Shown: positions 9,576-19,813, numbered from the stretch's first letter. The stretch is DNA of 64,000 bases from Mycoavidus sp. HKI (GCF_020023735.2 NZ_CP076444.2:310001-374000); one strand, 5' to 3'. Notes: generated from the sequence alone by a model not told the origin. Made by a program: numbers and translations.

Positions 9576-10007
9576 ATGGAATTGAATCAACTTAAACCTG
9601 CCGCTGGCGCCAAACATGCGAAGCGGCGTGTAGGTCGCGGCATGGGCTCTGGCATGGGTAAAACTGCCGGCCGAGGTCACAAAGGACAAAAATCGCGATC
9701 TGGCGGTTTCCATAAAGTTGGCTTTGAAGGCGGGCAAATGCCATTGCAGCGGCGTTTACCAAAACGTGGCTTCAAATCGCTGACAAAAGAATTTAACAGC
9801 CAAATTCTACTTTCTGACTTGCAAAAATTGCCAGTCGATGAGATCGACTTATTGGTCTTGAAGCAGGCTGGTTTGGTCGGTGAGATGGTGCGTAATGTCA
9901 AAGTTATTGCTACAGGTGAATTGACACGTAAAATTACGTTAAAAGGCCTGACCGCAACAGCGGGTGCGCGTCGTGCAATAGAAGCCGCGAATGGTTCGCT
10001 GGTCTAA
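9576..10007 (+). CDS. rplO: 50S ribosomal protein L15
   Basis: Large-subunit assembly protein. 143 aa. The Gly/Arg-rich N-terminus ([28 protein letters not shown]) and [17 protein letters not shown] are diagnostic, and the C-terminus ends [20 protein letters not shown] before ATG. Confidence 0.97.
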   Translation: MELNQLKPAAGAKHAKRRVGRGMGSGMGKTAGRGHKGQKSRSGGFHKVGFEGGQMPLQRRLPKRGFKSLTKEFNSQILLSDLQKLPVDEIDLLVLKQAGLVGEMVRNVKVIATGELTRKITLKGLTATAGARRAIEAANGSLV

Positions 10008-10058
10008 ATAAGCGCCCATTAATGAATCAATTAGTAGCATTGGCATTGGAGAAGATTT

Positions 10059-11399
10059 TTGGCTAAGAGCCCGAATCTTGCGAAAAACGGTAAACCAGTA
10101 GCAAAATATGGCGATCTATTTAAGCGCGCCATATTTTTACTGCTAGCGCTTGTTGTTTACCGGATTGGTGCGCATATTCCTGTGCCAGGCATTGATCCTG
10201 ATCAGTTGGCTAAGCTTTTTCAGAGCCAGCAAGGCGGGATTCTGGGAATGTTCAATATGTTCTCGGGTGGAGCACTGTCGCGTTTTTCAGTGTTTGCGCT
10301 AGGGATCATGCCGTACATTTCGGCTTCGATTATTATGCAGTTGATGGCGATTATCTCGCCGCAACTAGAAGCGCTTAAGAAAGAAGGGCAAGCAGGCCAG
10401 CGTAAAATGACGCAGTACACGCGGTATTTTACTGTGGTGCTCGCTACTTTTCAGGCATTTAGTATAGCGCTTGCGCTGGAAAGCCAGGTAGGCCTCGTGC
10501 TTGACCCAAGCTTTATGTTTCGCTTGACGACCGTCGTGACTTTGTTGACGGGTACGATGTTTTTGATGTGGTTAGGCGAGCAAATTACTGAACGTGGTTT
10601 GGGTAATGGTATTTCAATTATAATCTTCGGCGGGATTGCTGCGGGTCTACCCAATGCCATCGGCGGACTGTTTGAATTAGTCCGGACTAATTCGATGAGC
10701 ATTATTTCCGCTTTGATTGTGATTGTGCTGATTGTTGCAGTCACCTATTTTGTTGTATTTGTTGAGCGTGGTCAGCGCAAAATTTTGGTGAATTACGCCA
10801 AACGTCAGGTTGGCAACAAGCTGTATGGTGGACAAGCCTCGCATTTGCCTCTAAAGCTGAATATGGCAGGTGTCATTCCGCCGATTTTTGCCTCGTCGAT
10901 TATTTTATTTCCAGCGACCATCGCAAGTTGGTTTAGTTCTGGCGCTGACTCTGGGTTGCGCTGGTTGCATGATGTGGCGGCGATGTTAGCCCCCGGGCAG
11001 CCAGTTTACGTGATGTTGTATGCCTTGGCGATCGTGTTCTTTTGTTTCTTTTATACCGCATTGGTATTTAACAGCAAAGAAACAGCGGATAACCTAAAGA
11101 AAAGTGGTGCTTTTGTACCCGGTATTCGGCCAGGAGATCAAACTGCGCGCTATATCGATAAAATTCTGACGCGTCTTACACTGGCGGGTGCTGTTTACAT
11201 TGTATTCGTGTGCTTATTGCCTGAATTTTTAGTATTGCGCTGGAATGTACCGTTTTATTTTGGTGGGACATCATTACTGATTATTGTTGTGGTAACGATG
11301 GATTTTATGGAGCAAGTGCGATCATATTTGATGTCGCAACAATATGAATCCTTGCTCCGTAAGGCCAATTTTAAGGGCGGCAATCTCCCGATCCGTTAA
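10059..11399 (+). CDS. secY: Sec translocase channel subunit SecY
   Basis: Forms the SecYEG protein-conducting channel in the inner membrane. 446 aa, ten predicted membrane segments. I accept TTG at 10059 as start: it follows GGAGAAG at 10048-10054 and gives MAKSPNLAK, matching the Burkholderia N-terminus. Plug and pore regions ([33 protein letters not shown]) and cytosolic loops ([28 protein letters not shown]) are conserved. Ends the spc operon; infA follows. Confidence 0.97.
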   Translation: MAKSPNLAKNGKPVAKYGDLFKRAIFLLLALVVYRIGAHIPVPGIDPDQLAKLFQSQQGGILGMFNMFSGGALSRFSVFALGIMPYISASIIMQLMAIISPQLEALKKEGQAGQRKMTQYTRYFTVVLATFQAFSIALALESQVGLVLDPSFMFRLTTVVTLLTGTMFLMWLGEQITERGLGNGISIIIFGGIAAGLPNAIGGLFELVRTNSMSIISALIVIVLIVAVTYFVVFVERGQRKILVNYAKRQVGNKLYGGQASHLPLKLNMAGVIPPIFASSIILFPATIASWFSSGADSGLRWLHDVAAMLAPGQPVYVMLYALAIVFFCFFYTALVFNSKETADNLKKSGAFVPGIRPGDQTARYIDKILTRLTLAGAVYIVFVCLLPEFLVLRWNVPFYFGGTSLLIIVVVTMDFMEQVRSYLMSQQYESLLRKANFKGGNLPIR

Positions 11400-11437
11400 G
11401 ATAAGGATCTAATAAGAGTTTTTGGGTTTAGGGGCTT

Positions 11438-11656
11438 ATGGCCAAAGATGATGTAATTCAAATGCAAGGGGAAGTGCTTGAAAACCTTCCAAATGCCACT
11501 TTTCGAGTTAAGTTGGAAAATGGTCATATTGTATTAGGGCATATTTCTGGCAAAATGCGGATGCATTACATTCGGATTTTGCCAGGTGACAAGGTGACGG
11601 TGGAATTAACCCCTTATGATCTGTCTCGTGCACGGATTATATTTCGAGCAAAATGA
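11438..11656 (+). CDS. infA: Translation initiation factor IF-1
   Basis: 72 aa single OB-fold factor that binds the A-site of 30S during initiation. [20 protein letters not shown] and [20 protein letters not shown] are typical. An AGGGG ribosome site precedes ATG. Burkholderia usually has infA between secY and rpmJ, as here. Confidence 0.97.
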   Translation: MAKDDVIQMQGEVLENLPNATFRVKLENGHIVLGHISGKMRMHYIRILPGDKVTVELTPYDLSRARIIFRAK

Positions 11657-11671
11657 TTAAAAAGGTATTAT

Positions 11672-11788
11672 ATGAAAGTCATGGCATCAGTTAAATGTAT
11701 TTGTCGTAATTGTAAAGTTATCAGACGCAAAGGCGTTGTGCGTGTGATTTGTAGTTCTGATCAGCGTCACAAGCAACGTCAAGGTTGA
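11672..11788 (+). CDS. rpmJ: 50S ribosomal protein L36 (zinc-binding type)
   Basis: 38-codon gene: [20 protein letters not shown] followed by [18 protein letters not shown]. The zinc ligands C11, C14, C27 and H33 are present. Residue 9, an Arg in the Burkholderia family form (VKRIC), is Cys here, giving an extra cysteine beside the metal site; I count this as a C-to-T missense. AAAGGTATTAT precedes ATG. Lies between infA and rpsM as expected. Confidence 0.95.
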   Translation: MKVMASVKCICRNCKVIRRKGVVRVICSSDQRHKQRQG

Positions 11789-11801
11789 TTGAGGAATAGC
11801 A

Positions 11802-12167
11802 ATGGCTCGTATCGCTGGGGTAAATATCCCGAATCATAAGCACATCGTAATTGGACTGACAGCTATCTACGGCATTGGCCGTACGCGTGCGCTCACGATT
11901 TGTGAGCAGTCTGGCGTGTCCCTTTCGAAAAAAGTTAAAGATCTTGATGATAAAGATCTTGAAAAACTGCGTGAGCAGGTGGGCAAGTATGCCGTTGAAG
12001 GCGATTTGCGCCGTGAAGTTTCGATGAGCATCAAGCGTCTGATGGATCTTGGCTGCTATCGTGGCATGCGGCATCGCAAAGGCTTGCCAGTTAGAGGCCA
12101 GCGTACTCGCACCAATGCGCGTACTCGTAAAGGTCCACGGCGTGCTGCTGCTTCCCTCAAGAAGTAA
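11802..12167 (+). CDS. rpsM: 30S ribosomal protein S13
   Basis: Head protein contacting the P-site tRNA and L5 (bridge B1). 121 aa. [27 protein letters not shown] start, [28 protein letters not shown] end. First ribosomal gene of the alpha operon part. Normal. Confidence 0.97.
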   Translation: MARIAGVNIPNHKHIVIGLTAIYGIGRTRALTICEQSGVSLSKKVKDLDDKDLEKLREQVGKYAVEGDLRREVSMSIKRLMDLGCYRGMRHRKGLPVRGQRTRTNARTRKGPRRAAASLKK

Positions 12168-12201
12168 GCATTAGATCGTTAAGTACAGCACAGGAAAATG
12201 T

Positions 12202-12606
12202 ATGGCTAAGGCTTCAAATAATTCTGCGACACAACGTGCTCGCAAAAAAGTCAAAAGAAATATCGCGGAAGGCGTGGTGCATGTTCATGCATCATTTAAT
12301 AACACGATTATTGTCTTCACCGATCGCCAAGGTAATGCTTTTGTATGGGCGACAGCAGGCGGTCAGGGTTTTAAAGGATCGCGTAAATCGACCCCATATG
12401 CTGCTCAAATCGCGGCTGAATCCGCGGGTCGGACAGCGCTTGAGTATGGCTTGAAAACGGTTGAAGTTAGAATTAAGGGTCCCGGTCCAGGCCGTGAATC
12501 CGCAGTGCGCGCGCTACATGGCCTGGGCATCAAAGTCACAGAAATTTCTGATGTGACACCGATTCCCCATAATGGTTGCCGCCCGCCAAAACGCCGTCGT
12601 ATTTAA
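12202..12606 (+). CDS. rpsK: 30S ribosomal protein S11
   Basis: Platform protein at the E-site/Shine-Dalgarno cleft. 134 aa. [36 protein letters not shown] and the C-terminal [18 protein letters not shown] are hallmark sequences. Confidence 0.97.
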   Translation: MAKASNNSATQRARKKVKRNIAEGVVHVHASFNNTIIVFTDRQGNAFVWATAGGQGFKGSRKSTPYAAQIAAESAGRTALEYGLKTVEVRIKGPGPGRESAVRALHGLGIKVTEISDVTPIPHNGCRPPKRRRI

Positions 12607-12662
12607 AGTAAAAATTGTATTAATCGCCATAAGCCCACCGTCTAGCTATTAAGCAGGACTAA

Positions 12663-12680
12663 CGCGGACTCCGGTTCGCG
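12663..12680 (+). promoter_or_regulatory. Small hairpin in the rpsK-rpsD spacer
   Basis: Seven-base stem CGCGGAC/GTTCGCG (one G-U pair) closing a TCCG loop, 26 bases before the rpsD start. The 99-base spacer has no ORF. It could be part of an S4-type control site of the alpha operon; this is inference from location only. Confidence 0.3.
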
Positions 12681-12705
12681 TGACTTATTTGAAAAGGAAT
12701 GAAAA

Positions 12706-13335
12706 GTGGCACGCTATATAGGCCCTAAAGCTAAATTATCTCGCCGGGAAGGAACGGATCTTTTCCTGAAAAGCACACGCCGTTCGCTGGCAGATAAATG
12801 TAAGCTCGACACCAAGCCCGGCCAACATGGCCGTCCTTCTGGTAATAACAATCGTACTTCCGATTACGGTAACCAATTGCGTGAAAAGCAAAAGGTGAAA
12901 CGTGTTTACGGGGTGCTTGAACGCCAATTCCGTCGCTATTTTGCTGAGGCTGACCGCCGCAAAGGCAATACCGGCGAAATGCTTTTGCAATTGCTTGAAT
13001 CCAGGCTTGACAATGTGGTGTACCGGATGGGCTTTGGCTCAACCCGTGCTGAGGCACGGCAACTGGTTAGCCATTGCTCGATCGTGATCAATGGTCACGT
13101 AGCTAATATTCCATCTTTGCAAGTCAAGGCTGGCGATCTCATTGCCGTTCGCGAAAAAGCCAAGCAGCAAACTCGCATTCAAGAAGCTGTCGGACTGGCG
13201 AGTCAGATTGGCTTTCCAGCCTGGGTTACAGTCGATGAGAAGAAATTAGAAGGGACCTTCAAGCAAGCGCCGGAACGCAATGAAATTGCCGGCGATATTA
13301 ACGAAAGCTTGATTGTTGAATTGTATTCACGGTAA
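12706..13335 (+). CDS. rpsD: 30S ribosomal protein S4
   Basis: 16S 5'-domain assembly protein; in E. coli the alpha-operon repressor. GTG start at 12706 after AAAAGGAATG; 209 aa. Zinc-less N-terminal domain ([35 protein letters not shown]), then an S4 RNA-binding domain ([26 protein letters not shown], shown as two abutting motifs). Full length and undamaged. Confidence 0.97.
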   Translation: MARYIGPKAKLSRREGTDLFLKSTRRSLADKCKLDTKPGQHGRPSGNNNRTSDYGNQLREKQKVKRVYGVLERQFRRYFAEADRRKGNTGEMLLQLLESRLDNVVYRMGFGSTRAEARQLVSHCSIVINGHVANIPSLQVKAGDLIAVREKAKQQTRIQEAVGLASQIGFPAWVTVDEKKLEGTFKQAPERNEIAGDINESLIVELYSR

Positions 13336-13348
13336 TTGAATCAAGGTT

Positions 13349-13386
13349 GACGCGCTCCTATGAGGGGCGCGTCGGCCGTGTTTTTT
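13349..13386 (+). terminator. Hairpin with T-run between rpsD and rpoA
   Basis: A 10-bp stem (13349-13358 with 13364-13373, one G-U pair) and TATGA loop, then GGCCGTG and six T. It resembles a Rho-independent terminator but lies inside the alpha operon, so it probably attenuates transcription into rpoA rather than ending it. Confidence 0.6.
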
Positions 13387-13446
13387 CAGGTTATCACCTG
13401 TCAGCCCTACAGACGTAACGAGCTGCGGGCATTAAAAGGAAAACCT

Positions 13447-14424
13447 ATGCAGAACAATCTGTTGAAGCCCAGAATGATTGCGGTTGAGTTGATGGGCGGC
13501 AACCATGCAAAAGTGGTCATGGAACCATTTGAGCGTGGCTATGGCCACACTTTAGGGAATGCGCTGCGACGCGTGTTGCTGTCTTCAATGACTGGCCATG
13601 CGCCGACTGAAGTCACCATCGGTGGCGTGGTACACGAATACTCTACGATTGATGGCGTGCAAGAAGACGTGATCAACCTGTTGCTGAATTTAAAAGGCAT
13701 TGTCTTTCTATTGCATAACCGCGATGAAGTGACTGTTTCATTGCGCAAAGAAGGCGAAGGCGCGGTGACGGCCGGGGATATTGAATTACCGCATGATTGT
13801 GAAGTGATTAACCCAGAATATGTGATCGCGCACCTCTCCAAAGGCGGTAAGCTTGACCTACAAATTAAGGTTGAGAAAGGTCGCGGATATGTACCTGGGA
13901 ACGTTCGTCATTATGGTGAAGAAGCCACTCGATCCATCGGTCGAATTGTGCTTGATGCTTCATTCTCTCCGGTCAGGCGTGTGAGCTATACGGTAGAGAG
14001 TGCACGGGTCGAGCAACGCACCGATCTCGACAAGCTAGTGATGAATATTGAGACGAATGGCGCACTTTCACCAGAAGAGGCAATTCGTCAAGCGGCCAGC
14101 ATTTTGGTTGATCAATTATCAGTGTTTGCTGCATTAGAAGGCTCTGAAGTGAGCACAGAAACTCCTTCGCGTGCACCGCAGGTTGACCCGATTCTGTTGC
14201 GCTCTGTAGAAGACCTAGAGTTGACGGTGCGTTCCCTGAATTGTTTGAAGGCCGAAAATATTTATTACATCGGTGATTTGATTCAACGTACTGAAAACGA
14301 GTTGCTGAAAACGCCAAATCTCGGCAGAAAATCACTCAATGAGATTAAAGAAGTACTCTCCTCGCGTGGTCTTATGCTGGGTATGAAACTTGAAAATTGG
14401 CCGCCTACGAATCTTGATCGATAA
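13447..14424 (+). CDS. rpoA: RNA polymerase alpha subunit
   Basis: Scaffold subunit of RNA polymerase; the C-terminal domain contacts UP elements and activators. ATG at 13447 gives 325 aa ([17 protein letters not shown]), the family length; AAAAGGAAAACCT upstream. N-terminal dimerisation domain shows [23 protein letters not shown]-terminal domain [21 protein letters not shown] and [13 protein letters not shown]. No premature stop. Confidence 0.98.
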   Translation: MQNNLLKPRMIAVELMGGNHAKVVMEPFERGYGHTLGNALRRVLLSSMTGHAPTEVTIGGVVHEYSTIDGVQEDVINLLLNLKGIVFLLHNRDEVTVSLRKEGEGAVTAGDIELPHDCEVINPEYVIAHLSKGGKLDLQIKVEKGRGYVPGNVRHYGEEATRSIGRIVLDASFSPVRRVSYTVESARVEQRTDLDKLVMNIETNGALSPEEAIRQAASILVDQLSVFAALEGSEVSTETPSRAPQVDPILLRSVEDLELTVRSLNCLKAENIYYIGDLIQRTENELLKTPNLGRKSLNEIKEVLSSRGLMLGMKLENWPPTNLDR

Positions 14425-14432
14425 ACGGCTCT

Positions 14433-14469
14433 CACGCCGTAGATAGCTCGGCTATTTGCGGCGTGTTTT
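14433..14469 (+). terminator. Bipartite hairpin between rpoA and rplQ
   Basis: Outer stem CACGCCG/CGGCGTG (14433-14439 with 14459-14465) enclosing an inner ATAGC-TCG-GCTAT stem, followed by TTTT. Terminator- or attenuator-like; rplQ begins 109 bases later without an obvious promoter. Confidence 0.6.
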
Positions 14470-14573
14470 GAGTGAGCGTTGTCTGTCGAGTTGAAGCTTT
14501 TATTAATTACCGGCCCGTTATCCTTGGATAGCAAAAAGAGCTGGAACAAAACTTTTAATGTAAGGATGTAAAT

Positions 14574-14978
14574 ATGCGTCATCGTCACGGTTTGCGCAAA
14601 CTGAACCGCACCAGCAGCCATCGCTTGGCTATGCTGAAAAATATGTCTGTCTCGTTGATCGAGCATGAACTGATTAAAACCACCTTACCTAAAGCCAAAG
14701 CTTTGCGTAAAGTGTTCGAACCATTGATCACAATGGGTAAAACGCCAACCCTTGCCAACCATCGTTTGGCGTTTAGTCGCTTACGTGACCGCACTGCGGT
14801 GCTCAAACTATTTGAGGTGTTGGGTCCCCGTTATACGAATCGACCAGGTGGATATTTGCGCATTCTAAAATGCGGTTTCCGTAATGGTGATAATGCCCCT
14901 ATGGCATTGGTTGAATTGGTTGACCGTCCGCTAAGTGATGACGCTGAGGCAACCAGCGTGGTCGCAGAACAAGAATAA
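14574..14978 (+). CDS. rplQ: 50S ribosomal protein L17
   Basis: Exit-tunnel surface protein. 134 aa. [17 protein letters not shown] start, [15 protein letters not shown] and [20 protein letters not shown] are diagnostic. TAAGGATG upstream of ATG. Last gene of the ribosomal block. The relatives' next gene, cutA, is absent; dsbD follows. Confidence 0.97.
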   Translation: MRHRHGLRKLNRTSSHRLAMLKNMSVSLIEHELIKTTLPKAKALRKVFEPLITMGKTPTLANHRLAFSRLRDRTAVLKLFEVLGPRYTNRPGGYLRILKCGFRNGDNAPMALVELVDRPLSDDAEATSVVAEQE

Positions 14979-15023
14979 AATACGTAAACAAAAGCGCTTA
15001 AAAGCGTAATACGTGAGAAATAT

Positions 15024-15050
15024 GAAAACCAGGCCAAGTGCCTGGTTTTC
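15024..15050 (+). terminator. Rho-independent terminator after rplQ
   Basis: Perfect 11-bp stem GAAAACCAGGC/GCCTGGTTTTC with a five-base CAAGT loop, 46 bases after rplQ, with the T-rich arm continuing TATTTATGG. Ends the ribosomal transcription unit; on the opposite strand the A-rich arm could act in reverse too. Confidence 0.8.
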
Positions 15051-15082
15051 TATTTATGGTGTCGCCAAAGCATAAAAAACCC

Positions 15083-16747
15083 ATGATCTTCAATGACTCT
15101 ATCCAGCGCTCGCGATTGATTGGGAAGATTATTTTTCTGGTGAGTGCGCTGTTTTACACGGCCACGACATGGGCCCATGAGCCTCTTCTCGATGCTGCAA
15201 CAGCTTTTAAAATAAACACGATAGAACGGCCTGCTGGAATCGACGTGCATGTCTCGATTGCTAACGGGTATTACATGTATCGTGAACGTTTTGGGTTTAG
15301 CGTCAAGCGAGGGGAGGCAACCCTAGGTGAGCCGATGATGCCGCAGGGCCAGATTAAATTCGATGCGACCCTCCAAAAAAAGATTGAAACCTACCGGCAC
15401 GAAATCATTATTCATCTCCCGGTTACGCGTGCCGTGGGCTCTTTCGAGCTTGCTGTGCATGCACAGGGCTGCGCTGATCAGGGGCTCTGTTATTCCCCGC
15501 TAACGCATTTGGCATCAATCAAAGGCGTTGCGTTACAGCCACCGTCAATGGCCGCAGCTCAGCCCGCGATACTAGATCAAGCTTTGGGTATGCTAGGCGA
15601 TGGTTTAGGCATAACCGAGAGTGGCCACCGTATGACGGGCTATATCACTCGCCTGTACAGCTCTCAGTATGCAGAAGCGGTGCTGGCAGGGCATGATTTA
15701 TTCACCATGCTGATTATTTTTTTCATCCTGGGTGTGGCACTCAGCTTATTTCCGTGCTCATTACCGATGATCCCCATTTTATCGGCGCTGATTGTGGGTG
15801 AGGGAATACAGCTCTCGCGTTGGCGCAGCTTTATGTTGTCCGCAGCTTATGTGCTGGGGATGGCGGTAGTCTATACGATCTTCGGCATGGCAGCCGCTTC
15901 TGCTGGTTATAGTCTCGGCCCAGATTTACAAAGCCCATGGGTGCGTGGCGCTGTTGCGCTGTTATTGTTTGTGTTTGCACTTTCGCTATGGGGTTGTTAC
16001 GAATTGCAGTTGCCTCAATCTTGGCAAAATCGTATTAATACCGTGCTGTTGCAGCATAAATTAAGAGGCGGCAAATGGCTTGCTGTATTTACCATGGGTG
16101 CATTATCAGCACTGATTGTTGGCGCGTGTATGACGGCGCCGCTATTTGGTGTGCTGACTTTTATTGCACATACGGGTAATCTGGTCATCGGCGGTGGCGC
16201 CCTTTTTTCAATGGCGTTAGGGATGGGCGTACCCTTGTTGCTGGTGGGGATTGGCGCGGGTCATCTATTGCCTCGTGCGGGCGCTTGGATGAGCGCGATT
16301 AAGCGTACCTTCGCATTATTACTGGCCGCCGTTGCGCTATGGTTGGTCTGGCCACTGCTTAAGCCGCTACAGCCACTGCCGGCGCAGATAGAATTTACCC
16401 GTATTCAATCAAATAACGAGCTCCAGCATAGAATTAAAACCAGTGGGCAGCCAAGCTTGCTCGAATTTTATGCAGATTGGTGCGCCAATTGCCGAGAAAT
16501 GGAAAAAATCACCTTCACAGATAGCCAGGTCCAAACACAACTACGGCAATTTAATCTGTTGCGCGCCGATGTGACAGACAATAATTTAAACCACCGTGCA
16601 TTGCTTAAGCAATTCGGCTTATATGGACCCCCTGCAATAATTTTTTTCGATGCAAATGGTGATGAAATCCAGGCATTACGGATGATAGGATATCAATCAC
16701 CGAGCACTTTTTTAAAAAAGCTCGAGCCTATTTACCGGGCTCCATAA
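15083..16747 (+). CDS. dsbD: Thiol:disulfide interchange protein DsbD
   Basis: Carries reducing power from cytosolic thioredoxin across the inner membrane to periplasmic DsbC and the CcmG-type cytochrome c maturation thiol carriers. 554 aa from ATG 15083; two in-frame starts upstream (15038, 15056) overlap or abut the rplQ terminator and none has a clear ribosome site, so the start is uncertain. Order: signal peptide (to ~residue 33, AHE), N-terminal domain with Cys pair in QGCADQGLCYSP, eight-segment membrane domain with the redox cysteines in LFPCSLP and GACMTAPLFG, and a C-terminal thioredoxin-like domain with WCANC. All catalytic cysteines present. A transposon begins 13 bases downstream. 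Confidence 0.93.
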   Translation: MIFNDSIQRSRLIGKIIFLVSALFYTATTWAHEPLLDAATAFKINTIERPAGIDVHVSIANGYYMYRERFGFSVKRGEATLGEPMMPQGQIKFDATLQKKIETYRHEIIIHLPVTRAVGSFELAVHAQGCADQGLCYSPLTHLASIKGVALQPPSMAAAQPAILDQALGMLGDGLGITESGHRMTGYITRLYSSQYAEAVLAGHDLFTMLIIFFILGVALSLFPCSLPMIPILSALIVGEGIQLSRWRSFMLSAAYVLGMAVVYTIFGMAAASAGYSLGPDLQSPWVRGAVALLLFVFALSLWGCYELQLPQSWQNRINTVLLQHKLRGGKWLAVFTMGALSALIVGACMTAPLFGVLTFIAHTGNLVIGGGALFSMALGMGVPLLLVGIGAGHLLPRAGAWMSAIKRTFALLLAAVALWLVWPLLKPLQPLPAQIEFTRIQSNNELQHRIKTSGQPSLLEFYADWCANCREMEKITFTDSQVQTQLRQFNLLRADVTDNNLNHRALLKQFGLYGPPAIIFFDANGDEIQALRMIGYQSPSTFLKKLEPIYRAP

Positions 16748-16751
16748 GGTT

Positions 16752-16760
16752 GGTTATAAA
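16752..16760. repeat. Left 9-bp target-site duplication of the outer IS4-type element
   Basis: GGTTATAAA here and at 20694-20702 flank the 35-bp inverted repeats in direct orientation. A 9-bp duplication is the size made by IS4-family IS50/Tn5-group transposases. Confidence 0.9.
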
Positions 16761-16795
16761 CTCAGGATTACCCACAAATTTGTCGGAAGAATCGC
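16761..16795 (+). repeat. Left terminal inverted repeat, outer element
   Basis: 35 bases beginning CTCAGGATTACCCACAAATT, identical to the reverse complement of 20659-20693. The internal CCCACAAATTTGT core resembles the ends of IS50-group elements (TTATACACAAGT type). Confidence 0.9.
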
Positions 16796-17156
16796 CAGAT
16801 TCCCATCCGCGCAATCCTATTATTGCGAATGTCCTCTATATATGTAGGATGATTGAGCGTTGGGGGCGTGGCACGCAGGAAATGATAGATTTTTGTAAAG
16901 CAGCAGGCAATCCGTCACCTAGATTTGTAGAGTCAACAGGTAGCTTTACGGTTATTTTGACGTTTAAAAATCCTATTCATATAAGCCCATCTATTGAGCT
17001 TCCTACGCCGACTCCACGTCAACAGGAGATATTGAAAGTGTTAGAAGCATTACCGCTCAATAGCGCTCAAGTGGTAGAAAAATTAGCGAATGCACCTAGC
17101 AGGAGAATGGTACAAATTGATTTGGCGAAATTAGAAGAAGCAGGGTTCATTAAACG

Positions 17157-17163
17157 CGAAGGT
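17157..17163. repeat. Left 7-bp target duplication of the IS21-family element
   Basis: CGAAGGT, repeated directly at 20025-20031, exactly abutting the TGCGTATTTCAG ends of the inner element. Confidence 0.85.
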
Positions 17164-17419
17164 TGCGTATTTCAGCGATCGTGACCGCCTGTTTCAGATT
17201 TATCGTGACCGATAAAGTTAGGCAAGCGAAGGTGTTGAGATTGTACATAAATCGGTCACGATGAGTGTCAAATTCGAATTAAAAATATCTACTTTTTTGC
17301 TCAATCACAGACCTCATACTTTGCTTTTTAGCATCAAGAATATGTTACGCAGTAGTAATAAGAATAAATTTAGGCGCACAGAAACGGTCGCCCTAAAGAG
17401 GATGCGATAAGCGCCATGG

Positions 17420-18202
17420 CTAAGGTGAAGGCTGCAGGTCAGATCGTTGTGACTGTGTCGCGTACTGAGTACGAATTTCCTGTTTGCGCAACGATTCCCC
17501 TTTGAGCTTAAGCTTATGGCTTTGATGCACAATTCGATCGAGGATGGCATCAGCGAGAGTTGGATCGTTCAAATATTCATGCCAATGCTCAATCGGTAAT
17601 TGACTGGTAATCAGGGTTGAGCGCGAGGAGACCCGGTCATCAATGATTTCTAACAGATCGGCGCGTTGGTCCTGGGTGAGTTGATGTAGGCCCCAATCGT
17701 CCAATATGAGCAAATCAGTTTTAGCGATAGCCTGCAGTTTGCGAGTAAAACTGCCGTCGCCGTGGGCAATACGCAGCTCTTCAAATAGCCTGGGTATGCG
17801 CACATACAGCACCGAGAAGCCACAGCGACAAGCCTGCTGCCCCAATGCACAAGCCAGCCAGGTCTTGCCGACGCCAGTTGGGCCGGTGAGTAGGATGCTT
17901 TGTGTGCGCCGGATCCAATCACAGGATGCGAAGCTGGCGATTTGCCGCTTATCCAGGCCGCGCCCAGTACGGTAGTCGATATCCTCCAAGCAAGCTGAGG
18001 ACACTTTCAGGCGCGCTTGCTTCAGTAAGCGCGCGATGCGACGGTTGTCACGGTGCGAGCATTCGCGGTCAACCAACATGCCGAAACGCTCTTCAAACGA
18101 TAGATCATCGGTAGCACGCTGAGCAAACTGCTCGCTCAATGCGATGGCCATGCCATCGAGCTTGAGAGCCTTAAGTTGGTTGAGGGTGTGCTGATTCAAC
18201 AT
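17420..18202 (-). CDS. istB: IS21-family helper ATPase IstB
   Basis: AAA+ ATPase that assembles on target DNA and directs the IstA transposase. 260 aa, normal length. Walker [10 protein letters not shown] at about residues 106-114, Walker B LLILDDWG (residues ~165-172), followed by sensor-type [14 protein letters not shown] preceded by AAGGAAAT on the minus strand; begins 27 bases after the istA stop. No damage visible. The window has only this copy. Confidence 0.95.
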   Translation of the reverse strand: MLNQHTLNQLKALKLDGMAIALSEQFAQRATDDLSFEERFGMLVDRECSHRDNRRIARLLKQARLKVSSACLEDIDYRTGRGLDKRQIASFASCDWIRRTQSILLTGPTGVGKTWLACALGQQACRCGFSVLYVRIPRLFEELRIAHGDGSFTRKLQAIAKTDLLILDDWGLHQLTQDQRADLLEIIDDRVSSRSTLITSQLPIEHWHEYLNDPTLADAILDRIVHQSHKLKLKGESLRKQEIRTQYATQSQRSDLQPSP

Positions 18203-18229
18203 AGATTTCCTTTTAGGTGAGTGATGGCA

Positions 18230-19813
18230 TTAGTGGTAGTACCCCGGTCCACGCACGTTGTCGTGCATGGTGAAGCGAAGTTCGGTTTGGGCCGCGGGTG
18301 TAGCCGGTGGGGATGGCTCGATACGGTCCAGGCCTGATTTCAGGATATTGGAGACGCTTTTATAGGTCATTGCATCTAAGGCGGCGGCGCGTGTACACGC
18401 CGCTTCCAAGCGCTCTTTGCCGAAGGTGCGCAACAAATGCATCAAGCCTAAACAGGAGCGATAGCCCATCTCAGGATGAGGCTTAGAGTCCAGCAGATGT
18501 CGCACGATTTGGTGTGTGGCCTCTCCGATCGATTCGCCCCAATTTAATAATCGTCCTGGCGACCATTGCCGGTGAGCTTGGTGTGATTTGGGCATGTGCT
18601 CGACCAAAGTCGTGTGGTGGCTCTTCACGCCAGGTATCAGGCAACTTGCTACGTTGGGGTGGGAGGCCACCCTCTTGCCTTGATGGAAGCATTCAATCAT
18701 GCCAGTCGTGATGCGCACCTCGACGTCACGCCCCACCAATTGGTGGGGCACGCTGTAATAATGACGATCGACGTCGATGTGGTAATCAATCGACACTCGC
18801 GCCTTTTTCCAGTGCGCCAACTCGAATGGCTGTGGCGGCAGCGGCCGCAGCACTGGACGATCGATTACCTCGAACGCTTGGATGCGATTGCCAGGCAATT
18901 CCTTGAATGGCCGGGCGTTGAGGTCTATCAGCAGAGTTGCGATAGCGTGGTTCAATTCGGACAAGCTGAAGAAACGCCGGTTACGCAAGCGCGCGAGAAT
19001 CCAGCGTTCAGCAATTTGCACACCGACTTCCACTTTGCCTTTGTCCTGCGGCTTATAAGGCCGTGCAGGCAATACTGCGCAACCGTAATGGGCAGCGAAC
19101 TCAGCATACAGACGCCCCACCTGAGGTTCATACCGATCCGGGTTAGCAATCAAGGCTCGGGCATTGTCGCAAACGATCAGCTCAGGACAGCCTGCGATAT
19201 AGGTGAGTGCCTGGATGTGTGCGCTAATCCAGTCTGCGGCAGTTTGAGTCCCAGTGGCCACTGCAAATGTATAGTTAGAGGCTCCCAGCACTGCTACAAA
19301 CAGTTGGGCTTGACGGATTTCACCGGTATGCGGGTTAGACACCGCAATCGTCTGACCCGCATAATCGACAAATAACTTCTCGCCAGCCCGATGAACCTGA
19401 CGCATCGAGCGCTTGAGTGTCTTGGCCCAAGCGCGATAATGTACGCACACGCTTGTGTAGCTATAGGGCCGACCAGGACATTGCGCGCAATACTCCTCCC
19501 ACAGCAACTGCAGCGTCACGCCTTTGCGTTTAAGCTCTTGATGGAGCCAGGCATAATCCGGCGGCATGAACTGAGACGCGCGCACCACAGGTGTCTCAGA
19601 TTTGGGCTTCAGTCTGGATGACAGTGCCGTTTCGTCTAGCGTTTGCGCCTCTTCCCAGGCTAGACCCGCTTGGCTAGCAAGCTTAATGTACTTGGCGACA
19701 ACACCTTTAGAGAGCGACAGGGCCCGGGCAATCGCCTCTAGTGACAAGCGGCATTCATACCGCAGCCTTAATACTTCTTTAACTTTGCGCATGGTAATTC
19801 GTCGACTTGGCAT
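18230..19813 (-). CDS. istA: IS21-family transposase IstA
   Basis: DDE transposase. I use the ATG at 19813 (MPSRRITMRKVKEVLRL), 527 aa; an upstream TTG at 19852 extends it by 13 residues. N-terminal helix-turn-helix (LSLEAIARALSLSKGVVAKYI), RNase-H-fold core with catalytic candidates D in KLFVDYAG, D in LIVCDNARA and E in DKGKVEVGVQ, then a C-terminal domain with SIDYHIDVDRHYYSVPH. Complete, so probably functional with IstB. Confidence 0.94.
   Translation of the reverse strand: MPSRRITMRKVKEVLRLRYECRLSLEAIARALSLSKGVVAKYIKLASQAGLAWEEAQTLDETALSSRLKPKSETPVVRASQFMPPDYAWLHQELKRKGVTLQLLWEEYCAQCPGRPYSYTSVCVHYRAWAKTLKRSMRQVHRAGEKLFVDYAGQTIAVSNPHTGEIRQAQLFVAVLGASNYTFAVATGTQTAADWISAHIQALTYIAGCPELIVCDNARALIANPDRYEPQVGRLYAEFAAHYGCAVLPARPYKPQDKGKVEVGVQIAERWILARLRNRRFFSLSELNHAIATLLIDLNARPFKELPGNRIQAFEVIDRPVLRPLPPQPFELAHWKKARVSIDYHIDVDRHYYSVPHQLVGRDVEVRITTGMIECFHQGKRVASHPNVASCLIPGVKSHHTTLVEHMPKSHQAHRQWSPGRLLNWGESIGEATHQIVRHLLDSKPHPEMGYRSCLGLMHLLRTFGKERLEAACTRAAALDAMTYKSVSNILKSGLDRIEPSPPATPAAQTELRFTMHDNVRGPGYYH

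Larger units (their letters stand above)
16750..17163 (+). pseudogene. Regulator fragment with HATPase_c_4-like C-terminal region, split by the IS21 element
   Basis: The frame from the left inverted repeat encodes DSHPRNPIIANVLYICRMIE then RWGRGTQEMIDFCKAAGNPSPRF, the C-terminal motif of AlbA_2/RecG-like transcriptional regulators (HATPase_c_4 region), followed by a winged-helix-like tail (PRQQEILKVLEALPLNSAQV). The N-terminal part is missing, cut at the inverted repeat. The 3' end is interrupted by the IS21-family element: joining across the CGAAGGT duplication continues the frame at 20032 as DSRSLVWHVVKALCEIQ and a TGA at 20083-20085. The native gene therefore predates the IS21 insertion. 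Family assignment is moderate, brokenness is certain. Confidence 0.65.

Noticed and set aside
17706..19621. Several long plus-strand frames opposite istA/istB
   Set aside because: They are antisense shadows of the transposition genes with no recognisable homology.
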